This document shows, piece after piece, positions 25,984 to 35,355 of a DNA stretch of 64,000 nucleotides; positions within the stretch are counted from its first letter, which is position 1, and every line of letters begins with the position of its first letter. Made by a program: the position numbers and the translations under genes. This stretch comes from VXYL01 sp965203685 (GTDB lineage: Bacteria > Pseudomonadota > Gammaproteobacteria > Pseudomonadales > Azotimanducaceae), in NCBI GenBank assembly GCA_965203685.1, contig OZ241908.1, positions 1,984,001 through 2,048,000 of the forward strand, in the 5' to 3' direction. The notes under the pieces are model-generated. The model was not told where the DNA came from and did not search any database. It worked only from the letters and a program-made list of their open reading frames with translations.

Positions 25984-27648
25984 TCAGGTCGGCTCTCGGA
26001 GTTCGGAAAGCGTCGTCGCCGGCGTGATTGCCTCGGGGTCCACCACCAGGTGCAGCAGGGCAGGGCGCGGTACGTGCCTCGCGCGCTCGAACGCGGGCGC
26101 GAACTCGGCGTCGGTGTCCACCCGCTCGGCGTGGCAGCCGTACGCGCGGGCCAAGGCCGTGAAGTCCGGGTTGACCAGCGACGTCGCGTGCACGCGCCCC
26201 GGGTACTCACGTTCCTGGTGCATTCGAATCGTGCCGTACATGCCGTTGTCGACGACCAGTACGATGACGGGTGCGTTGGCTTGAACGGCCGTGCCAAGCT
26301 CCTGACCGGTCATTTGGAAGCAGCCGTCGCCGGCGAAGCAGACCACTGTGCGGGCCGGATGCCGTAGCTTGGCGGCAATGGCGGCGGGCAGCCCGTAGCC
26401 CATCGAGCCGGAGGTCGGCGCGACCTGCGTGCCGTACTGGCGGAATCGATGGAAGCGATGGATCCATCCCGAGTAGTTGCCCGCCCCGTTGGTGACGATC
26501 GTCCCCGGGTCGGCACGTTCTCGCAGAGTGGCCATGACGCGGCTCAGCGTGAGCTTGCCCGGCGTGGCGTGCGGCAGCGCCGACCACTGCAGGTAGTCCT
26601 GGTGCAGCGCATTCACATACTCGGCCCGCTGGCCGCGAGCGGCCGTGGTGGCGAGGAAGGCGGCGGGTCGGGCGTGGATGGCGAGTACCGCTCGATGAAC
26701 GCGGCCCAACTCGCCCTGATCCGGATGGATGTGGACCACCGGCGTGCGCCGGTTTGGCAAGGCGTAGGACTGGCTAGGTATCTCCGAGAAACGGGTGCCG
26801 AGCAGGACGAGGAGGTCCGTCTCCTCAAGGGCTTGCCGCAACCGGGGGTTCAAGCCGATGCCAATGTCGCCGGCATAGTGGCCGTGAGCATGGTCGAACA
26901 GCTGCTGGCGACGGAATACGCACGCCACGGGCACGCCGGCGGCCTCGGCGAACGCCCTCAAGCGCGTGACGCTCGCGGCATCCCAAAGGGAGCCACCGAC
27001 CACCACCAGCGGTCGTGCAGCAGCACTTAGCATGGTGTCGAACCGCTGTACGGCATCGACGTCGGGTTGGCCGTCTGGGATGTCGACGCGAGAAGGTGCC
27101 GGTGCTTCGCACGGATCCGCCAGCATGTCCTCGGGCAGCGCGACCACGGCCGGACCCGGCCGCCCGGCTAGTGCGGCGTGAAACGCGTTGCCGACGGCCG
27201 CCGGAAGCTGCTCGGCATCGACGACCTCGGTCACGAATTTCGCGATGCCGCCGAAGAAGGCCGGAAAGTCCACTTCCTGGAAGGCGTCACGGCCCCGGGC
27301 GGCGCGCGCGACCTGGCCCGCGAACAGGACCAGCGGTGTTGAGTCCTGCTGTGCCACATGGACGCCGGCGCTGGCGTTGGCTGCGCCCGGACCGCGTGTG
27401 ACGAACACCACGCCCGGTCGCCCGGTGAGCTTGGCGTCCGCCTCCGCCATCATGGCGGCGCCGCCTTCCTGACGTGCGACGACGGTTTCGATGGTGGAGT
27501 CGCGCAGCGCGTCCAGTACGGCGAGGTAGCTCTCGCCCGGCACGCAGAAGACGCGCGTGACGCCTTGGCGTTCGAGCGTCTCGACGAGCGCTTGGGCCGC
27601 AGTTCTCAAACCGCCCCCGCGCTCAGGCTTCCGGGTGGTCCTTGTCAT
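25984..27648 (-). CDS. Thiamine pyrophosphate-binding enzyme, acetolactate-synthase-like
   Basis: A 554-aa ThDP enzyme with the three-domain layout of acetolactate synthase and benzoylformate decarboxylase: N-terminal PYR domain (catalytic Glu in VVARQEGGAAMMAEA), central domain (about 190-330) and C-terminal PP domain with the cofactor motif GDGCFQMTG...DNGMYG. It lacks an adjacent small regulatory subunit, so it is unlikely to be the biosynthetic IlvB. The ATG at 27648 overlaps the csiV stop. The reaction is undetermined; candidates are a decarboxylase, a carboligase or a sulfoacetaldehyde-type enzyme. Confidence 0.9.
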   Translation of the reverse strand: MTRTTRKPERGGGLRTAAQALVETLERQGVTRVFCVPGESYLAVLDALRDSTIETVVARQEGGAAMMAEADAKLTGRPGVVFVTRGPGAANASAGVHVAQQDSTPLVLFAGQVARAARGRDAFQEVDFPAFFGGIAKFVTEVVDAEQLPAAVGNAFHAALAGRPGPAVVALPEDMLADPCEAPAPSRVDIPDGQPDVDAVQRFDTMLSAAARPLVVVGGSLWDAASVTRLRAFAEAAGVPVACVFRRQQLFDHAHGHYAGDIGIGLNPRLRQALEETDLLVLLGTRFSEIPSQSYALPNRRTPVVHIHPDQGELGRVHRAVLAIHARPAAFLATTAARGQRAEYVNALHQDYLQWSALPHATPGKLTLSRVMATLRERADPGTIVTNGAGNYSGWIHRFHRFRQYGTQVAPTSGSMGYGLPAAIAAKLRHPARTVVCFAGDGCFQMTGQELGTAVQANAPVIVLVVDNGMYGTIRMHQEREYPGRVHATSLVNPDFTALARAYGCHAERVDTDAEFAPAFERARHVPRPALLHLVVDPEAITPATTLSELREPT

Positions 27649-28676
27649 TGTTCGAAAGCGTCGAGTCGCTCGGCTTGGTCGCTCAGCACGCTTGGGATGG
27701 CCACCGGCTCGGCGCGCACGATCACGCCGATTGCCGGGTGGTCCAGGTAGTGCAGCTCGCCGCTGCGCAGACGGCGGCTCTCGCTGACCAACGCGAACTC
27801 GGCATCCTCCAGGCGAACCCAGAGCCGTACCTGGAAGTGTACGAAGCGCTGGACGGTGACGGCGATCCAGCCTTCCATGTCGAAGGGCATGCGACCGTCG
27901 CGCTCGCCCACCTGGATCAACAGCGGTTGGGGCTGGTCGCGCGGTGGCAGCGCCTGGTGCCAGGAGCCGGCGGCGAGGATGTTGAAACGTCGCTGCAACC
28001 TGTTGATTTCGGAACGGAGTTCGGGCGGATTCGGACGCCATGTGTAGCTGGTCTCGTAAAGCGTTCGCTCGTATTGCGCAAACGCTTCCGTCAACGCACG
28101 CCGTGCGAGCTCCCGGGGCGACGGGCCGCTGGCCGGTGTGGGCGCGGGCGGTCCGATGTCCGGCGTGTCCGCATCCTGAGTTTGCGGGTCCGTGGTGCTG
28201 CTTGGCGTTGCGACGGGCTCGGGCGGCGGGGGCAGGCACGGGTCATGGGGAAGCACGCCGTCGGTGTCCGACCAATCGTGGGGCGGCATCCAGTGCGTTG
28301 TGACACATTCGCCGATCAGCCACAGCGGCGGTGGACGGTCGCTGAAGAACGCGGCGTCGCCGTCGCGAACCACCGGTTCCGGCGCGAAACGAAACGCATC
28401 GGCACCGGGTGCTGCGTTCGTCAACGGCATGATCGCCTGCGGATAGGGCTCGGGCGCGGGCAGCCGGCGCACGGTGTCGTCCGCGAGTCTACGTTCGAAC
28501 ACGATGACTTGGAGCTGATACCAGCGCTCCTCAAGGAAGTCCTCGGCCTCGCGCGAGGCGGTTTCGACAGCCGCCAGGAGAAGCACGGTGCCGACGATCA
28601 GTTGCCAGGTCCTGTCGATCAGTGCACACCCGCGTAGCGAGTTGGATGACCGCGCGTGAGTCGTGTGCTGGAGCAT
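27645..28676 (-). CDS. CsiV-like envelope protein
   Basis: A 343-aa protein resembling the CsiV family (named from Vibrio, linked to peptidoglycan binding and growth with non-canonical D-amino acids). The N-terminal segment WQLIVGTVLLLAAVETASR looks like a signal sequence; the following WYQLQVIVFER opening is the family's hallmark. A proline-rich middle (about 150-190) and a C-terminal domain with VRLWVRLEDAEF and ELHYLDHPAIGVIVRAEPV complete it. Position between mfd and the TPP enzyme matches the family's usual place beside mfd. The ATG is at 28676, 27 nt after mfd. Confidence 0.8.
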   Translation of the reverse strand: MLQHTTHARSSNSLRGCALIDRTWQLIVGTVLLLAAVETASREAEDFLEERWYQLQVIVFERRLADDTVRRLPAPEPYPQAIMPLTNAAPGADAFRFAPEPVVRDGDAAFFSDRPPPLWLIGECVTTHWMPPHDWSDTDGVLPHDPCLPPPPEPVATPSSTTDPQTQDADTPDIGPPAPTPASGPSPRELARRALTEAFAQYERTLYETSYTWRPNPPELRSEINRLQRRFNILAAGSWHQALPPRDQPQPLLIQVGERDGRMPFDMEGWIAVTVQRFVHFQVRLWVRLEDAEFALVSESRRLRSGELHYLDHPAIGVIVRAEPVAIPSVLSDQAERLDAFEQ

Positions 28677-28703
28677 TCTCGATCGCGCCGTGCCAGCGAC
28701 GCC

Positions 28704-31700
28704 CTAGTCGCCAAGCAGCACGCCCCGTCGCGGCCGGCCTTGAGGCGCTGCCTGCCGATCCGCAGGTGCGAGGTCGGCCTGTTGCGTCACCGCCGTGCTG
28801 GCGAGCCGCTCGATCAGCCGCTCTACGAAGGCAAACCGCTCCTCGGCTTCGTCCGTCCTCCGGGTCACGAGCAATCGGCCCCGCTCGTCGGCCTCGCGGA
28901 AACGATAGGTGTTCGGCTCGGCTTGTACGAGCTTGACCACGGTGAACGGATCGACCGCGGTATCGGTTCGAAACTCCAGCCGCCCGCCTGCCGGTCCGAT
29001 GTCGATCCGGTCGATGCCGAGGCGCGAGGCCGCAAGCTTGATCGCGGTGGTACGGAAAAGGTTGCCCAAGGGATCCGGCAGCAGCCCGAAGCGATCGATC
29101 ATCTCGATCTTGAGTTCGTCCAGGGCCTCTTGGTCGGCCGCGCTGGCGATCCGCTTGTACATGATGAGTCGCGCGTGGACGTCGGGCAGGTAGTCGTCGG
29201 GGATGAGCGTCGGTACGTGCACGTTGACGTCGTGACTCGTGCGCAGGGGCTCGTCGATCTGCGGTGTCGTGCCGGCCTTGATGCTGGCGACCGCGCGTTC
29301 GAGCATTTCCATGTACAGCGAGAAGCCGATGGTTGCGATCTGGCCCGACTGTTCGTCGCCGAGCAGTTCCCCGGCACCGCGGATTTCGAGGTCGTGGGTG
29401 GCGAGCGTGAAGCCTATGCCGAGGTCGCCCGCCGCCTGCACGGCATCGAGGCGCTTCGCGGCATCGGCGGTCATGGCCTTGGGGTGCGGTGTCATGAGGT
29501 AGGCGTAGGCCTGGCGGTGCGAGCGTCCAACGCGACCGCGAAGCTGGTGCAGCTGTGCCAAGCCGAACTTGTCGGCGCGGTTGATGACGATGGTGTTCGC
29601 GTTCGGGATGTCGATGCCGTTCTCGATGATCGTCGTGCACACCAGCACGTTGCTGCGGCGGTGGTAGAAGTCCGCCATGACCTGTTCGAGTTGGCGGCTC
29701 GGCATCTGCCCGTGACCGACGCCGATACGCGCCTGTGGCGCGAGTTCCGCCACCTCGTCGGCGGCACGATCGATCGAGCGCACCTCGTTGTGCACGTAGA
29801 ACACCTGCCCGCCGCGGGCGAGTTCGCGGGCTATCGCTTCGGCGATCACCGCCCGGCGCTTCTCCATGACGAACGTCTTGATGGCCAGCCGGTGGGCGGG
29901 GGGCGTGGCGATCACCGACAGGTCGCGCAGACCGCTCAAGGACAGGTTGAGCGTGCGCGGGATCGGCGTCGCGGTCAGCGCCAGCACGTCCACTTCCGCG
30001 CGCAGGCTCTTCAGTTGCTCCTTTTGGCGTACGCCGAAACGGTGCTCCTCGTCGATGATGACCAGCCCAAGGCGTTTGAAACGGAACGCCTTGGCGAGCA
30101 GGCGGTGCGTGCCGATCACGACATCGACGCGACCTCTCGAGAGACGTTCGGCGACGGCCTTGACGTCGCTGTCGTTGCGCAGCCGCGAGACCACCTCCAC
30201 GGTCACCGGCCAATCGGAGAACCGATCGGAGAAGGTCTCGAAGTGCTGCTGCGCGAGCAGTGTTGTCGGCGCCAACACGGCCACCTGGCGACCACTGGCG
30301 ACCGCGAGAAAGGCCGCGCGCATCGCGACCTCGGTCTTGCCGAACCCGACGTCGCCGCAGACCAGCCGGTCGGTGGCCTGCGTGCTGGTGAGATCCTCGA
30401 TCACCGTGTCGATGGTGGCGTCCTGGTCGGGCGTCGCCTCGAACGGGAACTGCTCCACGAAGCGTCGATATTCGTCGTCGGGGCTCTGGAACGCGTAGCT
30501 CGTCGCCGCCTCGCGCCGCGCGTAGATGTCGAGGAGTTCGGCGGCGACGTCGCGAGCCTGTTCGGCGGCGCGCCGCTTCGCCTTGGCCCACTGGTCGGAA
30601 CCTAGGCGGTGCAGCGGCGCGCTGTCCTCGTTTGCGCCCGCGTACCGCGAGACCAGGTGCAGCGCGGTGACCGGTACGTAGAGCTTGGCTTCCTCGGCGT
30701 ACTCGATGGTCAGGAACTCGACCTCGTGGTCGTCGACAGTGAACGCCTGCAGGCCCCGGTAACGGCCGACGCCGTGGTCGATGTGCACCACCGGCGCTCC
30801 GGGCGTCAACTCGATCAGGTTCTTGATGACCAGGTCCGGGTCGATGGCCCGCCGCCGCGCACGCTCGGTGGCGGCTTCGCTGCGGTGGCCGAAGATCTCC
30901 GTCTCCGTGACCACGGCGATGTCGTCGAACCAGAAGCCGCGTTCGATGGGCGCGATGGCGATGCCCAGCGTGGTGTCACCGGTGGTAAAGGCGTCGAAGT
31001 CCTCGATATCGGCCCCGCGGAGGCCTTCGCGGCGCAGGAACTCGTCGAGGTGTACCTTGCGGCCCGGGGTCTCCGCCGTCAGCAGGACGCGGGCCGCCGT
31101 GTTCGCGGTGAAACTGCGCAGCCTTGCCGCCGGGTCGCGCGCGCGGTGGTTGGCGGCAAGGTCGGGCAGTTCCCGGCCGGAAAAGTCGACGCGATGGCGG
31201 CGCCGGGCCGCGGTCGGATCCAAGCGAGCGCGCCCGTACCGCTTGAGACGTGCATCGAGGTCGGCGGCAGGCAGGAACAGCGCATCGGGGGGCAGGATCG
31301 GCCGCTCCACGTCGTAGCGCAGCGACTCGTAGCGGCCGGCGACATCCTCGAGGTGCCGCTTGGTGGCCTCGGGCACGTCAGCGTCGAGGACGAACACCGT
31401 GTCCCCCGGCAGGTAGTCGAAGAGGGTTGCGGTGGCCTCGAAGAACAGCGGCAGGTAGTAATCGATGCCTTGGGGGGCGAAGCCGGCGCTGACATCCTGG
31501 TAGATCTGGCAGTTGCGGACGTCGACATCGAATGTGCGATGCCAGGCATCGCGGAACCGGGCGATCCCGGGGGCGTCAAGGGGAGTCTCCCGGGCCGGTA
31601 GGATGCGCACGCTCCGCGTTGGGCTGATGGTCCGTTGGGTGTCGGCGTCGAAGGTGCGCAGGGTGTCGATTTCGTCGTCGAACAGGTCGATCCGGATGGG

Positions 31701-32249
31701 GTTGTCCGCGCCCATGGGAAAGACGTCCACGAGCGAGCCGCGCACGGCGAACTCGCCGCGTTCGCTGACCGTGTCCGCAGCGCGGTAACCGGCACGGGCC
31801 AGGCGCTGCCGCTCGGCATCGAGGTCGAAGCGTCCTCCGACCTCAAGGATCAGCGACTGGCTTTGCACGAACTCGACCGGTGCGAGGCGCTGCAGCAGCG
31901 TGCTCACCGGGAGGACCAGCAGGCCCGCGGTCGTCGACGGGAGTTCGTAGAGCGTTGCCAGGCGCTCGGAGACGATGTCCTGGTGCGCCGAGAAATGGTC
32001 GTAGGGGAGGGTTTCCCAGTCCGGGAAGGTCAGTACGGGCACGCTGGGCGCCGCGTAAAAGCGGATTTCCGCCTGGGCGTGAAAGGCGGCGTCCGTGTCC
32101 GGAGCGACGTAGACGACGAGGTGGCCCGCCGACTCCGCCAGCCGCGCGGCTACGAGACTCGAAGCGCTGCCGTGGAGTCCCTGCCAGTTGTGCAGCAGGT
32201 GAGGCGCGGGCGCCAAGGGTGCATGGTGCGGCTTCGGGTCAAGGGTCAT
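28704..32249 (-). CDS. mfd: Transcription-repair coupling factor
   Basis: Mfd displaces stalled RNA polymerase and recruits UvrA to damage. It is 1181 aa (E. coli 1148). The UvrB-like N-terminal region, the RNA-polymerase interaction domain (around PGAPVVHIDHGVGRYRGL) and the RecG-like translocase domain (VCGDVGFGKTEVAMRAA; IIDEEHRFG; LTATPIPRTL; GRVGRSHRQAY) are all intact, ending with the TRCF domain. The ATG at 32249 is preceded by GAGGAT; a longer start 27 nt upstream is less likely. tRNA-Gly lies just upstream on the same strand. Confidence 0.98.
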   Translation of the reverse strand: MTLDPKPHHAPLAPAPHLLHNWQGLHGSASSLVAARLAESAGHLVVYVAPDTDAAFHAQAEIRFYAAPSVPVLTFPDWETLPYDHFSAHQDIVSERLATLYELPSTTAGLLVLPVSTLLQRLAPVEFVQSQSLILEVGGRFDLDAERQRLARAGYRAADTVSERGEFAVRGSLVDVFPMGADNPIRIDLFDDEIDTLRTFDADTQRTISPTRSVRILPARETPLDAPGIARFRDAWHRTFDVDVRNCQIYQDVSAGFAPQGIDYYLPLFFEATATLFDYLPGDTVFVLDADVPEATKRHLEDVAGRYESLRYDVERPILPPDALFLPAADLDARLKRYGRARLDPTAARRRHRVDFSGRELPDLAANHRARDPAARLRSFTANTAARVLLTAETPGRKVHLDEFLRREGLRGADIEDFDAFTTGDTTLGIAIAPIERGFWFDDIAVVTETEIFGHRSEAATERARRRAIDPDLVIKNLIELTPGAPVVHIDHGVGRYRGLQAFTVDDHEVEFLTIEYAEEAKLYVPVTALHLVSRYAGANEDSAPLHRLGSDQWAKAKRRAAEQARDVAAELLDIYARREAATSYAFQSPDDEYRRFVEQFPFEATPDQDATIDTVIEDLTSTQATDRLVCGDVGFGKTEVAMRAAFLAVASGRQVAVLAPTTLLAQQHFETFSDRFSDWPVTVEVVSRLRNDSDVKAVAERLSRGRVDVVIGTHRLLAKAFRFKRLGLVIIDEEHRFGVRQKEQLKSLRAEVDVLALTATPIPRTLNLSLSGLRDLSVIATPPAHRLAIKTFVMEKRRAVIAEAIARELARGGQVFYVHNEVRSIDRAADEVAELAPQARIGVGHGQMPSRQLEQVMADFYHRRSNVLVCTTIIENGIDIPNANTIVINRADKFGLAQLHQLRGRVGRSHRQAYAYLMTPHPKAMTADAAKRLDAVQAAGDLGIGFTLATHDLEIRGAGELLGDEQSGQIATIGFSLYMEMLERAVASIKAGTTPQIDEPLRTSHDVNVHVPTLIPDDYLPDVHARLIMYKRIASAADQEALDELKIEMIDRFGLLPDPLGNLFRTTAIKLAASRLGIDRIDIGPAGGRLEFRTDTAVDPFTVVKLVQAEPNTYRFREADERGRLLVTRRTDEAEERFAFVERLIERLASTAVTQQADLAPADRQAAPQGRPRRGVLLGD

Positions 32250-32304
32250 GCTGATCCTCGCTACGCCTTGAGGCACGGCGATCGGCCGCGAGAAGGTTGC
32301 TGTT

Positions 32305-32379
32305 TGGAGCGGGAAACGGGGGTTGAACCCGCGACCCCAACCTTGGCAAGGTTGTGCTCTACCACTGAGCTATTCCCGC
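32305..32379 (-). tRNA. tRNA-Gly (GCC anticodon)
   Basis: A 75-nt tRNA on the minus strand. The acceptor stem GCGGGAA pairs with TTCCCGC, the D arm has AGCTCAGTGGTAGAGC, the anticodon stem-loop is CCTTGCCAAGG with anticodon GCC, and the T arm reads GGGTTCAACCC. The discriminator T is followed by an encoded CCA (32307-32305). Confidence 0.97.
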
Positions 32380-32519
32380 ACGGACGAACGGTAGTTTGCC
32401 TCAATGGCGCGGGCGAAAGCAAAGGCGCGCCCAGTGTGGCGACCGAGCCCGGGCTCGCTCAAGACGGCAGCCGGTGTATATTGGCCCTCGCCCTACTGCG
32501 CTTCTCAGGAGGCTCCGCC

Positions 32520-33134
32520 GTGGCTGCGGCACGATCTGTCCCGATGGATGACGCTGGTTTGCGAGAGATGTGCGTACGCCTCCTGCCGGAGATGTGTCGA
32601 ACGGACGATCAGTTCTTCGAGTTCTGCCGTCTGAACAGCGAACTGCGCATCGAACGGGATGCTGGCAAAGGAGTACACATCATGCCGCCCGCCGGTTGGG
32701 ATACGGCGAGGAAGAACGCCAGGATCAGCCTGCAGCTTCTCCAGTGGGCCGACGCGGATGGCACTGGCGAGGCCGCCGACTCGTCCGCTGGTTACCGGCT
32801 GCCCAACGGCGCGATTCGTTCGCCGGATGCCTCGTGGGTAAGCAATGAGCACCTCGCAGCCACAGCCTTGGAACAACGGACGCGCTTCCTGCCGCTTTGC
32901 CCCGACTTCGTCATCGAACTGCGTTCGCCGTCGGACAGCTTGCCGACGCTCCAGGAGAAGATGGTTGAGTACGCGGCCAACGGCGCCTTGCTTGGCTGGC
33001 TGATCGATCCCTTGAGTCGGCGGGTTCTCGTTTACCGGCCAGGGCAGGAGATGGAGGAAGTCGCGGCGCCGGTGCAGATGTCGGGCGAACCCCTGCTACG
33101 GGGCTTCCGCTTGCAGATGGACGCGCTCTGGTGA
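32520..33134 (+). CDS. Uma2 family (DUF820) putative endonuclease
   Basis: A 204-aa protein of the Uma2/DUF820 family, a PD-(D/E)XK restriction-like fold abundant in cyanobacteria and some symbionts. The GTG start has an excellent ribosome site (AGGAGG, 7-nt spacing). Family features are GWDTARKNARI, NGAIRSPDASWV, PDFVIELRSPSDS (the acidic/basic active-site strand) and EKMVEYAANGALLGWLIDP. No methylase or partner lies nearby. A TATATT box at about 32478 could be its -10. Biological role in bacteria is unsettled. Confidence 0.88.
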   Translation: MAAARSVPMDDAGLREMCVRLLPEMCRTDDQFFEFCRLNSELRIERDAGKGVHIMPPAGWDTARKNARISLQLLQWADADGTGEAADSSAGYRLPNGAIRSPDASWVSNEHLAATALEQRTRFLPLCPDFVIELRSPSDSLPTLQEKMVEYAANGALLGWLIDPLSRRVLVYRPGQEMEEVAAPVQMSGEPLLRGFRLQMDALW

Positions 33135-33144
33135 CGAGGCGGCG

Positions 33145-34155
33145 CTAATCGCGTTTCGACGACGGTGTCGGCAGGTTGTATTTCTTCAGGTAGCCGCGGA
33201 ATTGGTCGTAGGTGAGGCCCAAGGCGGCCGCGGCCTTGCGCTGGTTGAACTGGCTCACCGTCATCGCCTTGTTCACGAGGTCGACCTCGACGTCGCGGAT
33301 CGTCTCCTTGAGGTTCAGTGGCAGTTCGAAGCCGGCAGCGGGTTGTCCCTTCCCGTCGACCTCCGCCAACGGGCGAAAGGGCGACTGGAACGGATCGATC
33401 ACGATCGCGTTGACGGGCTCGCCCTCCGGCGTGCGGTAGACGGCTCGCTCGACGACGTTCTTCAGTTCGCGCAGGTTGCCCGGCCAGCGGTAGTTCTCGA
33501 GGGCGGTCTCGGCGGCGGGCGTGAAGCCGGGAAAGTAGTCCCGCCCCAATTCGCTCGCCATGTTGATGGCGAAGTACTCGGCCAGTAGCGGGATGTCCTC
33601 AGGCCGCTCGCGCAACGGCGGCAGCGTGATCACGTCGAAGGCAAGCCGGTCGAGCAGGTCCATGCGGAAACGGCCCTCGGTAGCCAGCCGCGGCAGGTCC
33701 TCGTTGGTCGCGGCCACGAGGCGCACGTTGACGCGCAGCGTCTTGCGCCCGCCGACGCGCTCGAACTCGCCGTACTCGATCACCCGCAACAGCTTCTCCT
33801 GGACGAGTCCGGACGTGGTGGCGACTTCGTCCAGGAACAGCGTGCCGCCGTCCGCGCGCTCGAACCGCCCCTGGTGAGCCCGCGTGGCGCCGGTGAACGA
33901 CCCCGCTTCGTGGCCGAACAACTCGGACTCGATCAACGAGTCGCTGATCGCGGCGCAATTGAGCTTCAGAAACTCGCTGTCCCAGCGATTGGACAGGTAG
34001 TGTAGGCGTGCGGCGACGAGTTCCTTGCCGGTACCGCGTTCCCCGACCACGAGCACGGGTTTCTCCAGCGGGGCGACCTTCGAAACCGCTTCGAGCGCCA
34101 TCACGAAGGCTGGCGACTCGCCGATCAGTCGGTCGGGCTCCTGCGGTGGAGGCAT
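33145..34155 (-). CDS. pspF: Phage shock sigma-54 activator PspF
   Basis: A 336-aa sigma-54-dependent AAA+ activator without a receiver domain, as in E. coli PspF (325 aa). Walker A GERGTGKE is at 38-45; the sigma-54 contact loop reads GSFTGA (85-90) in place of the usual GAFTGA; DRLAFDVITLPPLRERPEDI and RWPGNLRELKN follow. A C-terminal Fis-type helix-turn-helix ends the protein (AAAALGLTYDQFRGYLKKYNLP). The ATG at 34155 with GAGG ahead of it aligns with E. coli PspF better than a GTG at 34212. It is divergent from pspA, which it should activate. Confidence 0.95.
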   Translation of the reverse strand: MPPPQEPDRLIGESPAFVMALEAVSKVAPLEKPVLVVGERGTGKELVAARLHYLSNRWDSEFLKLNCAAISDSLIESELFGHEAGSFTGATRAHQGRFERADGGTLFLDEVATTSGLVQEKLLRVIEYGEFERVGGRKTLRVNVRLVAATNEDLPRLATEGRFRMDLLDRLAFDVITLPPLRERPEDIPLLAEYFAINMASELGRDYFPGFTPAAETALENYRWPGNLRELKNVVERAVYRTPEGEPVNAIVIDPFQSPFRPLAEVDGKGQPAAGFELPLNLKETIRDVEVDLVNKAMTVSQFNQRKAAAALGLTYDQFRGYLKKYNLPTPSSKRD

Positions 34156-34274
34156 GGCGTCCTCGCGTTCCCTTGCTGCGGGCGTCCAAGACATTGGCGA
34201 TTCTGCCAACACTTGGCTGGATCCGCCACGGCGGCGCTATCTCACGGTAGACGCGGCGTGAATAACGGCCATTG

Positions 34275-34287
34275 GATCAAAGGGTTA
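34275..34287 (+). promoter_or_regulatory. Candidate IHF site in pspF-pspA region
   Basis: GATCAAAGGGTTA matches the IHF consensus WATCAANNNNTTR at all but the first base. It lies about 20 nt upstream of the sigma-54 promoter, where IHF would bend DNA to bring PspF to the polymerase. Confidence 0.4.
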
Positions 34288-34304
34288 TCAACTTCCTACG
34301 CGTG

Positions 34305-34321
34305 TTGGCACGGAATCTGAA
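34305..34321 (+). promoter_or_regulatory. Sigma-54 promoter for the psp operon
   Basis: TTGGCACGGAATCTGAA has a near-perfect -24 half (TTGGCACG). Exactly 10 nt after the GG comes GA rather than the consensus GC, so the -12 half is imperfect. Position before pspA and opposite pspF fits the known regulon. Confidence 0.65.
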
Positions 34322-34384
34322 CGGTAAGGCAGCAAACGCCCGTGCTTTGGGCGCCAACGAGTACCGAGAAGGAGGAACCATCTC

Positions 34385-35068
34385 ATGAGCGTGTTCTCAC
34401 GAATCACCGACATCGTCAACTCCAACATCAACGCCTTGCTCGACAAGGCGGAGGATCCGGAGAAGATGGTGCGCCTGATCATCCAGGAAATGGAAGAGAC
34501 CCTGGTCGAAGTCAGAACCACGTCCGCCCGGGCCATCGCCGACAAGAAGGAACTGTCGCGCCGTCGCGGCCTCCTGCAGCACGAAGCCGGCGAGTGGCAG
34601 CGCAAGGCCGAACTGGCCATCACCAAGGACCGCGACGACTTGGCTCGCGCGGCATTGGTCGAGCGCTCCAAGGCTGCGGACCAGGCGCAGACCCTCGACG
34701 AAGAACTCGGCGTCTTGGACGAGACCTTGGCCAAGCTCAACGACGACATCCACGCGTTGCAGGAGAAGATCAAGGACGCGAAGAATCGCCAGAACGCGAT
34801 CATCCTCCGCGGCCAGGCGGCCCAGGCGCGCGTCGGCGTCCGCCGGCAACTCAGCAACCACAACATCGACGACGCCATGACCCGCTTCGAGCAGTACGAG
34901 CGCAAGATGGACGACCTCGAAGGCCAGGTCGAATCGTACGACATGGGCCAGCGCAGCCTCGCGAGCGAGATCGACGAACTCGACCGCGACGAGGAAGTGG
35001 ATGAGGAACTCGAGCAGTTGAAGGCGCGCGTCAAGAACGGCGACGAACTCGACAAGTCGAACGGTTGA
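34385..35068 (+). CDS. pspA: Phage shock protein A
   Basis: A 227-aa coiled-coil peripheral membrane protein that restrains PspF and supports membrane integrity under stress. It starts SVFSRITDIVNSNINALLDKAEDPEKM, shown here in part as the amphipathic N-terminal helix that senses membrane damage, followed by long alpha-helices (about 25-222) with the usual heptad pattern. Length matches E. coli PspA (222). It has a GGAGG ribosome site and leads an operon with pspB, pspC and two further genes. Confidence 0.97.
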   Translation: MSVFSRITDIVNSNINALLDKAEDPEKMVRLIIQEMEETLVEVRTTSARAIADKKELSRRRGLLQHEAGEWQRKAELAITKDRDDLARAALVERSKAADQAQTLDEELGVLDETLAKLNDDIHALQEKIKDAKNRQNAIILRGQAAQARVGVRRQLSNHNIDDAMTRFEQYERKMDDLEGQVESYDMGQRSLASEIDELDRDEEVDEELEQLKARVKNGDELDKSNG

Positions 35069-35076
35069 GGTGTCGC

Positions 35077-35355
35077 ATGGACGATCTCATTCCCATGATC
35101 GTCGCGCCCACGGTGCTGTTCATGCTCGTGGTTGCGCCGATCTGGATCATCAGCCACTACCGCGCCAAGGGCCGCACGAGCGCGGCCTTGACGGAGGACG
35201 AGCGCGTGGAACTCGAGCGGTTGGTGGACGCCGCGGCCGGAATGCGCGAACGCATCGACACCTTGGAGGCGATCTTGGACGCGGAGACGCCAGGGTGGCG
35301 TGGTCGTCAAAGGGTTGCCGAGTCACGACTGGGGGTTCGCGATGGCCAGGAGTGA
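35077..35355 (+). CDS. pspB: Phage shock protein B
   Basis: A 92-aa inner-membrane protein: one N-terminal membrane helix (LIPMIVAPTVLFMLVVAPIWII) then a cytoplasmic leucine-zipper-like helix (ERVELERLVDAAAGMRERIDTLEAIL). It matches PspB, which with PspC relays membrane stress to PspA/PspF. The ATG at 35077 is chosen over a TTG at 35065. It is slightly longer than E. coli PspB (74 aa), and the extra C-terminal residues end 14 nt inside pspC. Confidence 0.93.
   Translation: MDDLIPMIVAPTVLFMLVVAPIWIISHYRAKGRTSAALTEDERVELERLVDAAAGMRERIDTLEAILDAETPGWRGRQRVAESRLGVRDGQE

Noticed and set aside
32440..32460. GAGCCCGGGCTC palindrome upstream of the Uma2 gene
   Set aside because: 12 bp only, common by chance at this GC content and not near a promoter element.
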